From positions 62,001 to 126,000 of the forward strand of contig CALEZI010000127.1 of the NCBI GenBank assembly GCA_937928755.1: a stretch of DNA of 64,000 bases, in the 5' to 3' direction. Under the pieces are notes generated by a model, which was given only the letters and a program-made list of their open reading frames with translations, was not told the DNA's origin and did no database searches. This DNA is from an uncultured Rhodanobacteraceae bacterium. GTDB lineage: Bacteria > Pseudomonadota > Gammaproteobacteria > Xanthomonadales > SZUA-5. Shown piece after piece: positions 51,452 to 63,400 of the stretch (positions are counted from its first letter, which is position 1; each line of letters begins with the position of its first letter). The position numbers and the translations under genes were made by a program.

Positions 51452-51793
51452 ATGCATGAAATGTCGCTATGCCTGTCGATGATCGATCTGGTCAACGAGC
51501 GCGTCCGCGCCGAGGGCGCCACGCGCGTATTGCGCATCAAGCTGACCATCGGCGCGCTCGGCAACGTCGAGCCGCAGGCATTGGCGTTCTGTTTCGAGAG
51601 CGCCGCCCAGGGAAGTCCGCTGGAAGACGCGCAACTGGACATCGAGGTGCTGCCCGGCGTGGCCTGGTGCTTCGAATGCAACAAGAGCGTGCTGATCGAG
51701 CGCCGCGGCGACGATTGCCCGTTTTGCAGTCGCGGCGCCCTGCGCATCGACGACGGCGACCAGTTGCAGGTCACCGAGATGGAGATCATGTGA
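51452..51793 (+). CDS. hypA: Hydrogenase nickel incorporation protein HypA/HybF
   Basis: A protein of 113 residues starting MHEMSLCLSMIDLV, with the nickel-binding His2, and carrying the zinc site CFEC...CPFC (about residues 73-91). It hands nickel to the hydrogenase large subunit together with HypB. The ATG at 51452 is chosen because the MHEMSL start is required for function. The ribosome site lies in the repeat half copy upstream. Confidence 0.95.
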   Translation: MHEMSLCLSMIDLVNERVRAEGATRVLRIKLTIGALGNVEPQALAFCFESAAQGSPLEDAQLDIEVLPGVAWCFECNKSVLIERRGDDCPFCSRGALRIDDGDQLQVTEMEIM

Positions 51794-51819
51794 CCACTGG
51801 AAACCGCGTCGCGTCTACC

Positions 51820-52046
51820 GCTGTGGTCACTCGTGCATCAAGGTTGGCGTCGATCGTGCGAAATGATTTTTGTCCGCAAAGGACGCAAAGGACGCAAAGA
51901 AGGACCAGCGGAAAGTTGCCAGCTCAACGCCCTTGTCCGTCGCGCTCGAACAATTTGTCGATTTTGCTTTCCTTTGCGTCCTTTGCGTCCTTTGCGGACA
52001 AATGCTCTTCCCCAGTTGCTTGCGCAGAATCGTTGGTTCGTGACTC
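51820..52046 (+). repeat. Composite GTCCGCAAAGG hairpin element between hypA and the hupK-like gene
   Basis: The core hairpin (51867-52002) has arms TTTGTCCGCAAAGGACGCAA and its complement. The right flank AATGCTCTTCCCCAGTTGCT then TTGGTTCGTGACTC matches the flank family of other copies. The element fills the hypA-hupK gap, and the hupK-like start lies at its very end. Confidence 0.8.
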
Positions 52047-52991
52047 ATGACGATCCAGATCGATGGCTGGCTCGGTGCGCGCGTGCGTTGTCGCGGTGTT
52101 GACATCGACGCGGTGGAATTGCAGTTGCATCGGCCGCTGCAGGTGCTGGCCGGCCTGAACGGCAGGTCCGTCGACGAGTGCCTGCGCCTGCTGCCGTTGT
52201 TGTTCCCCTTGTGCGGTACGGCGCATGCGCTGGCGGCGCTGCAAGCTGTCGAGGCGGCGCTGGGGGTCGAGCCGGAGCCCGCGCAGCGTTTGGCGCGGGC
52301 GACGCTGGCGACGGCGGATGCGATGGCGGCCCATGTGTGGCGAACCTGCATCGACTGGGCGCAGTTGCTGGAGCGTCCGGTCGACGCCGCGCAGGTCGCG
52401 CGGGCGCGCCGACTGGTCGGCCGGATTGCGCTCGCACTCTATCCCGATCAGGATTGGCGGCGCGTCGGCGGCGGGCGGCTGAATCCGAGTCTCGACGCGC
52501 TGTCTAACACACGCGCGGAACTTGCCCAGTTGCGTGGCGAGATCGACCTTGCTGCTGCGTTGTCGGCGACTCGCCGCGGTTTGCGCTCGGCGATGGCCGG
52601 CACGGGCGATGCGTGGCTGCCGCGAATGGACGCTTGCTTCGGTGGCATGGCCGAAGCCGCCGTGACCTGCTTCGACTCGCTCGATGCGCAGTTGTGCGCA
52701 GCGGCGGACTTGTACGCAATGCCGAGAACGTTCGCCTCGTTGGCGGCGTTTTCGGGGCATGGTCTTGGCCGTGCTGAAACCGCCCGCGGCGAGTTACATT
52801 ACCGGGTCGATATCGTTGCCGGCCACGTCGCTGCCTGCAGCATGATTGCGCCGACCGATCGTGCTTTTGCCGACCACGGTCCGGTGGCGCAGTTGCTGCA
52901 GGAACTCAAGCGCGCCGATCAGCCGCTGCTGGCCGTTCGCTGGATCCTCGCCGCCTTCGATCCCTGCATCGAGGTGCGCGTGGCGGCTTGA
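52047..52991 (+). CDS. HupK/HoxV-like hydrogenase maturation protein
   Basis: A protein of 314 residues resembling a degenerate large subunit. The L1 region reads [20 protein letters not shown], with one Cys in place of CxxC, and the C-terminal L2 region reads AFDPCIEV, keeping DPC but lacking the second Cys. This matches HupK/HoxV, which in other bacteria serves as a scaffold for the Fe(CN)2CO group before its transfer to the large subunit. It sits between hypA and hypB. I see no clear ribosome binding site; the start adjoins the repeat element. Confidence 0.8.
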   Translation: MTIQIDGWLGARVRCRGVDIDAVELQLHRPLQVLAGLNGRSVDECLRLLPLLFPLCGTAHALAALQAVEAALGVEPEPAQRLARATLATADAMAAHVWRTCIDWAQLLERPVDAAQVARARRLVGRIALALYPDQDWRRVGGGRLNPSLDALSNTRAELAQLRGEIDLAAALSATRRGLRSAMAGTGDAWLPRMDACFGGMAEAAVTCFDSLDAQLCAAADLYAMPRTFASLAAFSGHGLGRAETARGELHYRVDIVAGHVAACSMIAPTDRAFADHGPVAQLLQELKRADQPLLAVRWILAAFDPCIEVRVAA

Positions 52992-53086
52992 TCCCGCGCA
53001 TGTCGGCGGGCCAGGGAGCGGGCGTAAACTGCGGCTGCCGGGTGGAGTTTTCTTCGCTCGGCGCAATGACCGTGGGAGGTGCTGCG

Positions 53087-53956
53087 ATGTGTAGCGTATG
53101 CGGATGCGGCAAGAGCGAAGTCAGTGTGGAAGCCGGAATGTCGGTTCTGACCCCGCAGGCGCTTGCGCACCGTCATGACCATGAACACGTGCATGCCGAC
53201 GGCACGCGGCATCGACACGCCCATGGGCCAGCGCTGGTCCTCCCCAGCGTATCGGGCCTGTCGGCGCCGGGCGTCAGCGAAGCGCGTCTGGTGCGCATCG
53301 AAGCCGATCTGTTGTCGAAGAACGCGGAACTGGCGCAGCACAATCGCGAGCACTTCAGCGCGCATGGCCTGCTGGTCCTGAATCTGGTGTCGAGCCCGGG
53401 CTCGGGAAAGACCACACTGCTGGTACGCACCATCGAGGCGCTCAAGGGCAAACTGCCGGTGGCGGTCATCGAGGGCGATCAGCAGACCAGCAATGATGCG
53501 ATGCGCATTCGCGCCACCGGCGTTCAGGCGGTGCAGGTGAACACCGGCAAGGGCTGTCACCTGGATGCGTCGATGGTGGCCCGCGCCTTCGACCATCTGC
53601 ATGAACTCAGCGATGGTGTGTTGTTCATCGAGAACGTCGGCAACCTGGTGTGCCCGGCCGGCTTCGATCTTGGCGAAGCGCACAAGGTCGTGCTCGCGTC
53701 AGTGACCGAGGGCGAGGACAAACCGCTGAAGTACCCGAACATCTTTGCGGCATCGAAGTTGCTGCTGGTGGCGAAGTGCGATCTGCTGCCGTTTCTCGAT
53801 TTCGACGTCGACCTGCTGATCGCCAATGCGCGCAAGGTGCAGCCGGACATCGAAGTGCTCCGGGTTTCGGCGAAGACGGGCGAGGGAATGGACGCATGGA
53901 CGCGCTGGATCGAGGCTCAGGTGGACGTAGGTTACGTTTCCCGCAGGGCTCCGTGA
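53087..53956 (+). CDS. hypB: Hydrogenase nickel incorporation GTPase HypB
   Basis: A protein of 289 residues from the ATG at 53087, with GGGAGGT upstream. It starts [12 protein letters not shown] (CxxCGC, high-affinity nickel site), then a His-rich stretch [20 protein letters not shown], and the G domain with [13 protein letters not shown] (P loop), [23 protein letters not shown] and KCDLLPF. It stores and delivers nickel, using GTP, with HypA. The last codons (VGYVSRRAP and TGA) are encoded by a palindromic repeat, as in hypC. Confidence 0.95.
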   Translation: MCSVCGCGKSEVSVEAGMSVLTPQALAHRHDHEHVHADGTRHRHAHGPALVLPSVSGLSAPGVSEARLVRIEADLLSKNAELAQHNREHFSAHGLLVLNLVSSPGSGKTTLLVRTIEALKGKLPVAVIEGDQQTSNDAMRIRATGVQAVQVNTGKGCHLDASMVARAFDHLHELSDGVLFIENVGNLVCPAGFDLGEAHKVVLASVTEGEDKPLKYPNIFAASKLLLVAKCDLLPFLDFDVDLLIANARKVQPDIEVLRVSAKTGEGMDAWTRWIEAQVDVGYVSRRAP

Positions 53957-53958
53957 CC
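53927..53958. repeat. Palindromic repeat, GTAGGTCACGT family, at the end of hypB (copy 4)
   Basis: GTAGGTTACGTTTCCCGCAG then GGCTCCGTGAC, somewhat diverged from the other copies. It is in the same reading frame relative to the gene as the copy ending hypC, again supplying the TGA stop. Confidence 0.75.
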
Positions 53959-53973
53959 ACACGCTGGGCGCCT

Positions 53974-54094
53974 GTGGGAACGGGCTTGTATCGCGAGCTT
54001 TTGCGGCGAGCCAGCGAAAGCTCGCGGGGCGAGCCCGCTCCCACAGAATCGCCAGACTGCGCGGCTCTGCCTGTGGGAGCGGGTTTATCCCGCG
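53974..54094. repeat. REP-like CTGTGGGAGCGGG family, two units between hypB and hypF
   Basis: The unit from 53974 (CCTGTGGGAACGGGCTTGTA ... GAGCCCGCTCCCACAG) is a full hairpin with an inner GCGAGCTTTTGCGG/AGCGAAAGCTCGCG part. A second, half unit (CTGTGGGAGCGGGTTTATCC) begins near 54070. They fill the hypB-hypF gap. Confidence 0.8.
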
Positions 54095-54119
54095 ATCTTT
54101 TCTTTCGCCGCCGTGCGCC

Positions 54120-56345
54120 GTGACATCCGCACGCCGCCTGAGTATCCGCGTCCGAGGCCGGGTCCAGGGCGTCGGATTCCGTCCGTTCGTCTACGCTCAG
54201 GCGCGCCGGCTCGGGCTCACCGGGTACGTGCTCAACGACCGCGATGGCGTGTTGACCGAGGTTCAGGGCGAAGGCGTCGACGCCCTGGTGGCCGCGTTGC
54301 GCGACTTGGCGCCACCACTGTCGCGAATCGATTCGATCGAGGTCGAAGCCATCGCGCTGGTCCGCGCCGAATCGAGTTTCATCGTCGCCAGCAGCGCGTT
54401 GGGCGGGGCGCTGCATACCGAGATCGGCCCCGATGTCGGCGTCTGCGCCGATTGCCGGCGCGAATTGTTCGACCCGGCCGATCGGCGCCATCGCTATCCG
54501 TTCATCACCTGCACGCACTGCGGGCCGCGTTTCACCATCTGCGCGCGCCTGCCCTACGACCGTCCGCAGACCTCGCTGGCCGCTTTCCCGCTGTGTCCCG
54601 CGTGCGAGCGCGAATACACCGATCCCGGCAATCGGCGTTTCCATGCCGAGAGCACCGCGTGCGCGGTCTGCGGGCCGCGGTTGTCGCTCGATCCGCGCGC
54701 GATTCTGGCGCACCTGCGGCAGGGCGAGATTGTCGCGATCAAGGGCATCGGCGGCTATCACCTGGTCTGCGACGCGCGCAACACCGATGCGGTGGAACGA
54801 CTGCGATCGCGTAAACAACGCGAGGCCAAACCGCTTGCCGTGATGGTCGCCAATCTGGCGTCGGCGCAGGCACTCGCCGAGGTCGACGCCAGCGAGTCGA
54901 TGCTGCTGACTTCGCGCGAGCGCCCGATCGTCGTGCTTCGCGCGCGCGCCGGCAACGGCATCGCCGCATCGGTGTCGCAGGACCTGCCGACGCTCGGCCT
55001 GATGCTGCCGTACACGCCGATTCACTATCTGCTGTGTCACGCCGCGGCCGGCGAGCCCGACGGCAGCAACTGGCTCGACCAGCCGCAGCCGTTGGCTCTG
55101 GTGATGACCAGCGCCAATCCGCACGGCGAGCCACTGGTACATACCGATGGCGAAGCGCGTGAGCGTCTGGCTGGCATCGCCGACCTGATCGTCGACCACG
55201 ACCGGCCGATTCTGGTGCGTTGCGACGATTCGGTGATGCGCGTGGTGGATGCGCGGCCGAGCTTCATTCGCCGTGCGCGGGGATTCACTCCCGAGCCGAT
55301 CGATCTCGGCGCGGACGGCCCATCGGTACTCGGCGTCGGCGCGTTCCTGAAGAACACCGTGTGCATCACGCGCGGACGCGAGGCCTTCGTATCGCAGCAC
55401 ATCGGCGATCTCGACAATGCCGAGGCGCGGCGTTTCCTCGGCGAAACCGTAGCCCACCTGCAACGGATCCTCGATGTGCAGCCCGAATCAGCGGTCTGCG
55501 ACTGGCATCCGGACTTTCCCAGCAGCGAGTTCGCGCGACAATTGGGGCTGCCGCTCACGCCGGTGCAGCACCACCACGCGCATGTCGGCGCCGTTGCTGC
55601 GGAGCACGGCATCACCGGCGCGCTGCTGGGACTGGCGCTGGATGGCTACGGCTACGGCACGGGTGGGCAGGCGTGGGGCGGCGAACTGCTGCGGGTCGAT
55701 GGCGCCAGTTTCGAGCGCCTCGGCCATCTGCATCCGCTGGCGCAACCGGGTGGCGATCGCTGCGCGCGCGAGACCTGGCGCTGCGCCGCGGCCGCGCTGC
55801 ATGCGCTCGGGCGCTCCGGCGAGATCATTTCGCGCTTCAAGGACGAATCCCTCGCGCCGCTGGTGCTGCAACTTCTGGACCGCGGGCTGGCACCGCCCAC
55901 ATCAAGCGCCGGCCGCTGGTTCGACGCCGCCTGTGGGCTACTCGGGCTGCACTGGCATTCCCAGTACGAGGGGCAAGCGCCGATGGCGCTGGAGGCCGCT
56001 TTCACCGATGCGCAGATCGTCGATGGCGGTTGGGCCATCGAAGCGGGTGTGCTCGATCTTCGCAGGCTGCTGGCGGCGCTCGCCGAACCGGGCCTCGATG
56101 CGCGTTCGGGATCGAATCGCTTCCACGGCACGCTGATCGCAGCGCTGGCCGATTGGGTCGTACAGGCGGCGTCAGCCACCGGTTTGCGTCAGGTTGCGCT
56201 TTCAGGTGGGTGCCTGTTGAACCGGGTGCTGGCCGAGGGGCTGTCGTCGGCGCTGCGACAGCGTGGCTTGTTGCCGCTGCTTCCTCGTCTGTTGCCGCCC
56301 AACGACGGGGCAATCAGCCTGGGGCAGGTTTACGCTGCTCGTTGA
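54120..56345 (+). CDS. hypF: Carbamoyltransferase HypF
   Basis: A protein of 741 residues from a GTG at 54120. Domains in order: acylphosphatase-like (RVQGVGFRPFVYAQARRLGL), two zinc-finger pairs (CADC...CTHC and CPAC...CAVC), the YrdC-like domain (IKGIGGYHLVCDA, RKQREAKPLAVMV), and a Kae1-like domain (VQHHHAHVGAVAAEHG, LSGGCLLNR). HypF makes the cyanide ligands of the active site from carbamoyl phosphate, acting on HypE. HypE and HypD are missing from the window. The start has no visible ribosome site and is close to a REP unit. Confidence 0.96.
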   Translation: MTSARRLSIRVRGRVQGVGFRPFVYAQARRLGLTGYVLNDRDGVLTEVQGEGVDALVAALRDLAPPLSRIDSIEVEAIALVRAESSFIVASSALGGALHTEIGPDVGVCADCRRELFDPADRRHRYPFITCTHCGPRFTICARLPYDRPQTSLAAFPLCPACEREYTDPGNRRFHAESTACAVCGPRLSLDPRAILAHLRQGEIVAIKGIGGYHLVCDARNTDAVERLRSRKQREAKPLAVMVANLASAQALAEVDASESMLLTSRERPIVVLRARAGNGIAASVSQDLPTLGLMLPYTPIHYLLCHAAAGEPDGSNWLDQPQPLALVMTSANPHGEPLVHTDGEARERLAGIADLIVDHDRPILVRCDDSVMRVVDARPSFIRRARGFTPEPIDLGADGPSVLGVGAFLKNTVCITRGREAFVSQHIGDLDNAEARRFLGETVAHLQRILDVQPESAVCDWHPDFPSSEFARQLGLPLTPVQHHHAHVGAVAAEHGITGALLGLALDGYGYGTGGQAWGGELLRVDGASFERLGHLHPLAQPGGDRCARETWRCAAAALHALGRSGEIISRFKDESLAPLVLQLLDRGLAPPTSSAGRWFDAACGLLGLHWHSQYEGQAPMALEAAFTDAQIVDGGWAIEAGVLDLRRLLAALAEPGLDARSGSNRFHGTLIAALADWVVQAASATGLRQVALSGGCLLNRVLAEGLSSALRQRGLLPLLPRLLPPNDGAISLGQVYAAR

Positions 56346-56389
56346 GAGAACTGGTCACCCCCGGCGGCGTGCTTATTCGCGTATCGAAC

Positions 56390-56444
56390 CTGTGGGAGCG
56401 GGTTTATCCCGCGAAAGCTCTCGCGGAGTGAATCCGCTCCCACA
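56390..56444. repeat. REP-like CTGTGGGAGCGGGTTTATCC hairpin after hypF
   Basis: ACCTGTGGGAGCGGGTTTAT pairs with TCCGCTCCCACAT, with inner CGCGAAAGCTCTCGCG. The flank before it (GGCGTGCTTATTCGCGTATC) matches that before the copy at 34623 and parts of the composite element. Confidence 0.8.
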
Positions 56445-56471
56445 TGAAAATCAATGCCTTACGGCATGTCC

Positions 56472-56735
56472 GGTGAGAGTTCTGGTCGCCCCTGTCGGTG
56501 CGCTTGTTCGCGCATCAAACTGGCGGCGGCCATGCGGACTGCCTTTTTTGTCCGCAAAGGACGCAAAGGACGCAAAGAGAGCCTAGAACCCAGGTGTTGA
56601 TGTTCTGCTGGCTTCGCTTTCCTTTGCGTTCTTTGCGTCCTTTGCGGAAAAGCTCTTCTTTCAGATACTTGCGTTATGTTTGGTGAGAGTCCCGGTCACC
56701 CCTGTCGGCGCGCTTTTTCGCGCAAAGAACACACG
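56472..56735 (+). repeat. Composite GTCCGCAAAGG hairpin element after hypF (fullest copy)
   Basis: The left flank GTGAGAGTTCTGGTCGCCCC then TCGGTGCGCTTGTTCGCGCA leads to the core hairpin (56544-56651, arms TTTGTCCGCAAAGGACGCAA and complement). The right flank CTTCTTTCAGATACTTGCGT then TTTGGTGAGAGTCCCGG follows, after which the left flank is repeated (GGTCACCCCTGTCGGCGCGC). The hypF-DUF2237 gap (56346-56946) contains nothing but repeats. Confidence 0.8.
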
Positions 56736-56738
56736 GAA

Positions 56739-56818
56739 GTAGGTCACGTTGCCTGCGCAGCAGGCTACGTGACGCTGTCCATTGTCACGTAGCCCGCTGC
56801 GCAGGCAACGTGACCTAC
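56739..56818. repeat. Palindromic repeat, GTAGGTCACGT family, inverted pair (copies 5 and 6)
   Basis: GTAGGTCACGTTGCCTGCGC with AGCAGGCTACGTGAC (56739-56773) faces its inverted copy (56783-56818). The two are nearly perfect complements, so one long hairpin is possible. Beyond this, up to 56946, I see no gene. Confidence 0.85.
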
Positions 56819-56946
56819 AAATAAATGCTCTACAATCAAACGTTTAGAGGATGTTCTGTGAGAGTGTCATGCCCGCAGGCTTGCCCCGCGAGCTTCGGCG
56901 CCCGGAAGCTCGCGACGCAACGTCGCTGCCACGGGCCGCAAGCGCA

Positions 56947-57321
56947 TCAAGCCACCGCGTACTCGCGCAACTGGTCCAGCGAAACGACGCCGAGCGCGTT
57001 CAGGTGGGTCGCCTCGAGCACCACCAGCGGTGCCATGCCGGCAGCGTAGGCGTCGCGCCAGCGCGTGGCGCACAGGCACCAGCGATCACCGTGTTTCAAC
57101 CCGGGGAAGCCGTATTCCGGCCGCGGCGTGCTGAGATCGTTGCCCTCGGATCTGGAAAAACGCAGGAATTCGGAAGTCATCACCGCGCAGATCAGATGCA
57201 GGCCGCGATCGCTCGGGTCACCGCGACAGCAGCCATCGCGGAACCAGCCGGTCATCGGCTCGGTGCTGCAGGTCTGCAGCGGCGTGCCCAGTACGTTCAG
57301 AGGATGCGAAGTGGCGGTCAT
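56947..57321 (-). CDS. DUF2237 family protein
   Basis: A protein of 124 residues from the ATG at 57321. It follows DUF2237 closely: NVLGTPLQTCSTEPMTGWFR, DGCCRGDPSDRGLH, MTSEFLRFSRSEGNDLSTPR, FPGLKHGDRWCLCATRW and LEATHLNALGVVSLDQLREY. Function is unknown. It is small, cytoplasmic and cysteine-rich; the conserved Cys and Asp residues suggest a metal or catalytic site. It lies downstream of acnA in the same direction with a hairpin between. Confidence 0.92.
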   Translation of the reverse strand: MTATSHPLNVLGTPLQTCSTEPMTGWFRDGCCRGDPSDRGLHLICAVMTSEFLRFSRSEGNDLSTPRPEYGFPGLKHGDRWCLCATRWRDAYAAGMAPLVVLEATHLNALGVVSLDQLREYAVA

Positions 57322-57350
57322 GTGGCGATTGCCCCAGGTTCTGCGCAGTT

Positions 57351-57414
57351 GCAGGAGCGACGCGTGCGTCGCGACCGGTGATGCCATTGGTCGCGACGTA
57401 CACGTCGCTCCTGC
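57351..57414. repeat. Inverted repeat CAGGAGCGACG...CGTCGCTCCTG between acnA and DUF2237
   Basis: Arms of 26 bases (GCAGGAGCGACGCGTGCGTC then GCGACC at 57351-57376; complement at 57389-57414) with two mismatches. It has the form of a REP element of xanthomonads and probably reduces read-through from acnA. Confidence 0.85.
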
Positions 57415-57422
57415 ATGGATTT

Positions 57423-60104
<2,682 letters not shown>

Positions 60105-60483
60105 GGGTAGCCTCCGAGGATGCAGATGAATCACCGGGCGCCCACCGGTTCAACGGCAGATCGCCAGAATCAGCCCGCGATTATGGCGCAAGCGCCGCAA
60201 GACCGGGCGTCGACGAAAGACGAATTGCGGGCATGCGAAGGAAGAAAACAATCGCTGGTCATTGCGAGCAACCCGCTTTTGGGGAAAGCTGTACACGGGC
60301 CATGAACCCGCTGAGGGTCTCGGCTCTGGACGATGCATGAGCAGTGTATCCGTACTCTACTCTGGCGCTCTGTGCCCGGTTGCGAGATTGGTTCTGGTCG
60401 TGGTTGTTGGCGACCCTTCCTGGTTTTCCGCTTGTCGAAAGAGGAGTAGAGGCATGCCCCAACGTCAGTGCTCACAAGCTCCT
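60105..60483. other. Intergenic region upstream of acnA
   Basis: A 379-base gap. It should hold the acnA promoter (on the minus strand) and the end of the surface protein transcript. One short shared motif (TGTACACGGGCCATGAACC near 60290) also occurs near 43385 as TGTACACCGGCCATGAACC. A minus-strand frame of 105 codons here looks non-coding. Confidence 0.45.
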
Positions 60484-63400
60484 TCACTCAAAGCCATTGG
60501 CAAACAGGATGTCCGATCCCGCTTGCGACACGGTAAACACCCGGCCGCTGATGGTGATGCTGCCGGTGCGTGCGGCACCGGGATTGGCGGCGACGCTGTA
60601 GTTCAAGCTACCGTTGCCGGATCCGGTGTTGGCGCCGGTAATGCTCAGCCACGGATCGTTGCTGAGTGCGCGCCAGGGTCCGCAGGCGGAGGCGGTAATG
60701 CCCACGCTGAAGGCGCCGCCCGCGATACCTGCACTAGTGCCGGTCGGTGACAAAGCGCTTACCGGGGCACAAAGACTTGCCGTGAGTCCGAAGAAATTCA
60801 GATTCCCGGCGCCGATCGGTCCTGCTTCGGTGAATGCACCGGTGCTCAGATTGACCGTGTACAAGCGGCCGTTCGCTGTGGCGACGCCGGTGGTGGTCAC
60901 GCCGTTGGCGGCGATGATTTCCAGACCATAGGCGTCGTTGGCAACGATTCCCGTACTGCCAATGACGCTGACCACGCCGCCGTTCGGCGATGGGGCACCG
61001 TTCAAACCGCCAATCGTAACCCATTGGTCGTTATTGAAATCCAGGCCGTAGAGCGTCCTTCCTGCCTGAAACAGATCGTTGTTGCTGTAGCTGACGCCAT
61101 TGATGCCGGTGCGGGACAGATTGCTGTCGGTGGCAATCAATGCGCCCGAAACCGGATTGACGCGGAAGTTGGGACCCTCGCGAGAGGTCACGCGGATCAC
61201 GTCCGTGATTGGATCAAAATTGAAGCCATTGAAATCGGTATCGGGAAAGTTGGTCGTCCATGGTGTGGCGCTGACCACGGTTGCGGCACCCGTGACCGGA
61301 TTGATTCGATAGATGCGCGCGGTTCGTGTCGCACCGTCGTCGACCAGCCCCAGACCATAAAGTTCGCCGGTGGCCACCCGGGTGTCGATTGCGACCAGCT
61401 TTTCAGTGGCGATCAAGCCGGTGAGCGCCACCGTGCTGACCGTTCCCAGGGTTGCCGCATTGAAGGTGACCAGGCTGTTGGTCTGGGTGAGGCCGTACAA
61501 GGTTGCGGAGATCGTCGCACTCGCCACTGGGCAATTGAGCGTCCAACTGCGGGCGACCGGGCTGCCGGGATTGGGCGTTTCCGTGCAGCTCAGGGTTCCG
61601 GTCTGCAGGCTGGCGCCGCGAGTGCAACTCAGGTTGATCGCCGCGTTGATCTGCGTACCACCCGCGGTGCCGGTCAGATTGATCGGCGCGTTGCTGATGG
61701 TGAAGCCGGCGGTGGCGCTGCAACTGCCCAGATTCACGGTGCCGGGCGCGGTGCCGCCGCTGGAACTGACGCCGATAGCGCTGGTCGCTGCGCCGGTGGG
61801 GCCGGCGGGAAAAACGATGGTGCTGGCGGCGGTCGGGGTGTAGATGACGGTGGGCGGTACGGGTGCAGCGGGGGCGCTCTGCGCTTCAAAGGCGCCGATG
61901 TCGCTGCCGTCGCCGGCGGCGGCGTTGGTTATCCCCGCAAGATCAATCGGTCGGGTGAAGCCTGATCCGCGTTGGTCCGTGGACCTGCCCGAACCGACAC
62001 TGCTGCCCGCATCCAATGCTGCGCTGCCAAACAGCAAGGCGCGCGTGGGCGTGGGGCCGCCGTTGTCGGCGAGCGGGCCGAGGTTGCTGTTGGGCGAAGT
62101 AATATCCGTGGCCGTCGGCGCCAATACGCCGTTGTAGTTGTTGCTCAGGTTGAAGCCACGCGACGTGATGGTCGCGTTATCGAGGGTGATGAAGTTGTCT
62201 GGCGTATTGCCCGCGATGATGGTGTTGCGCAGCGCAGTCGTAGTGCCAGCAGAGCCGGGAACTCCAACCGCGCGAATGCCTCCGCTTTGAGTTCCGACAT
62301 TGTTGGCAATAGTGCTGTCGATCAATTCCAATCTGCTGCTTGTCCCGGTCAGTTGAACAGCCAGCCCTGCGGCGGCGAAGGCGTCGTTGCCGCTGACAGT
62401 GGAGCCCGCGAGACGCAAAACGTCTGCGCTGGCGCCGTAAGAAATCCCGCCGCCCAAGTTCGCCAGGTTACCGCTGAAGGTGCATCCCGCAAAAACGCCG
62501 CTTGCATCCGACAATGAAACGCCACCGCCCGCGTTGGACACATTCCCGGTGACGTGGACATTGGTCAAGTAAAGGTCGCTTTGGCTGAGGATGCCGCCAC
62601 CCTGGTCTCCGCCACCCGTGGCTCGGCCGTTCGCGATGGTCATGCTGCGAATGGCGACGCCGCCCGCGACGCTTCCTGAAACGTTGAAGACACGAAATTC
62701 TGCCGCCACATTGCGCCGCACTTCCAGCCTATCCGCGCGAAAGCCGTTCACTGTCAGTCCGCTGATAATGGTCGGCAGCGCCGATGTCAGGTTGATCGTG
62801 CTGCCGGCATCCAGCGCAGGGGCAAAGACGATGTCGTCGAGGCCAGGGCCGTTGATGTTGGCGTCGGTAATGGCCTGATTCAGGCTTCCGGCTCCGGCGT
62901 TGGCGGTGGTACTGACGATGATGGAGCGCATTTCCACCGCACCGATGTCGGCACTCGCGCCGAACACGCGCGGCTGGCCGCGCTGGTCCAGGGCTTGCCC
63001 CGACGCATCGCCCGCATTCAGCGCCGGGCTGCCGCCCAGCAGGGCATGCGTCGGCGTCGTGCCGCCGCCCAGGGACAGCGGGCCCAGGCGGGGCGTGGCG
63101 GTGGTGATATCGGAGGCCAAAGGCGTCACCACGCCGTTGTAGTTGTTGCTCAGGTTGAAGCCCAGCGAGGTGACGGCTTGAGTGCCTGTGCCACCGATGG
63201 CGAAGTTGGTGGCGTTATTGGCAATCACCGAATTACGCAGAGTCGTTGTTGAGGTATTGCCAACGAGGGACGCGGTGAGAATGCCGTCGGCGCTGTTGTC
63301 GACAATGGTGCTGCCTACAACATCCAATCGAGCATTCGCAGCAAAGTGCTTTACGCCAACGCCGCGATTCGCGCTAATCGTGGAGTTCACCAGGCGCAAG

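Noticed and set aside
60170..60487. 105-codon minus-strand gene between acnA and the surface protein
   Set aside because: Composition is unlike neighbouring genes, it overlaps the surface protein stop and has no domain or ribosome site.
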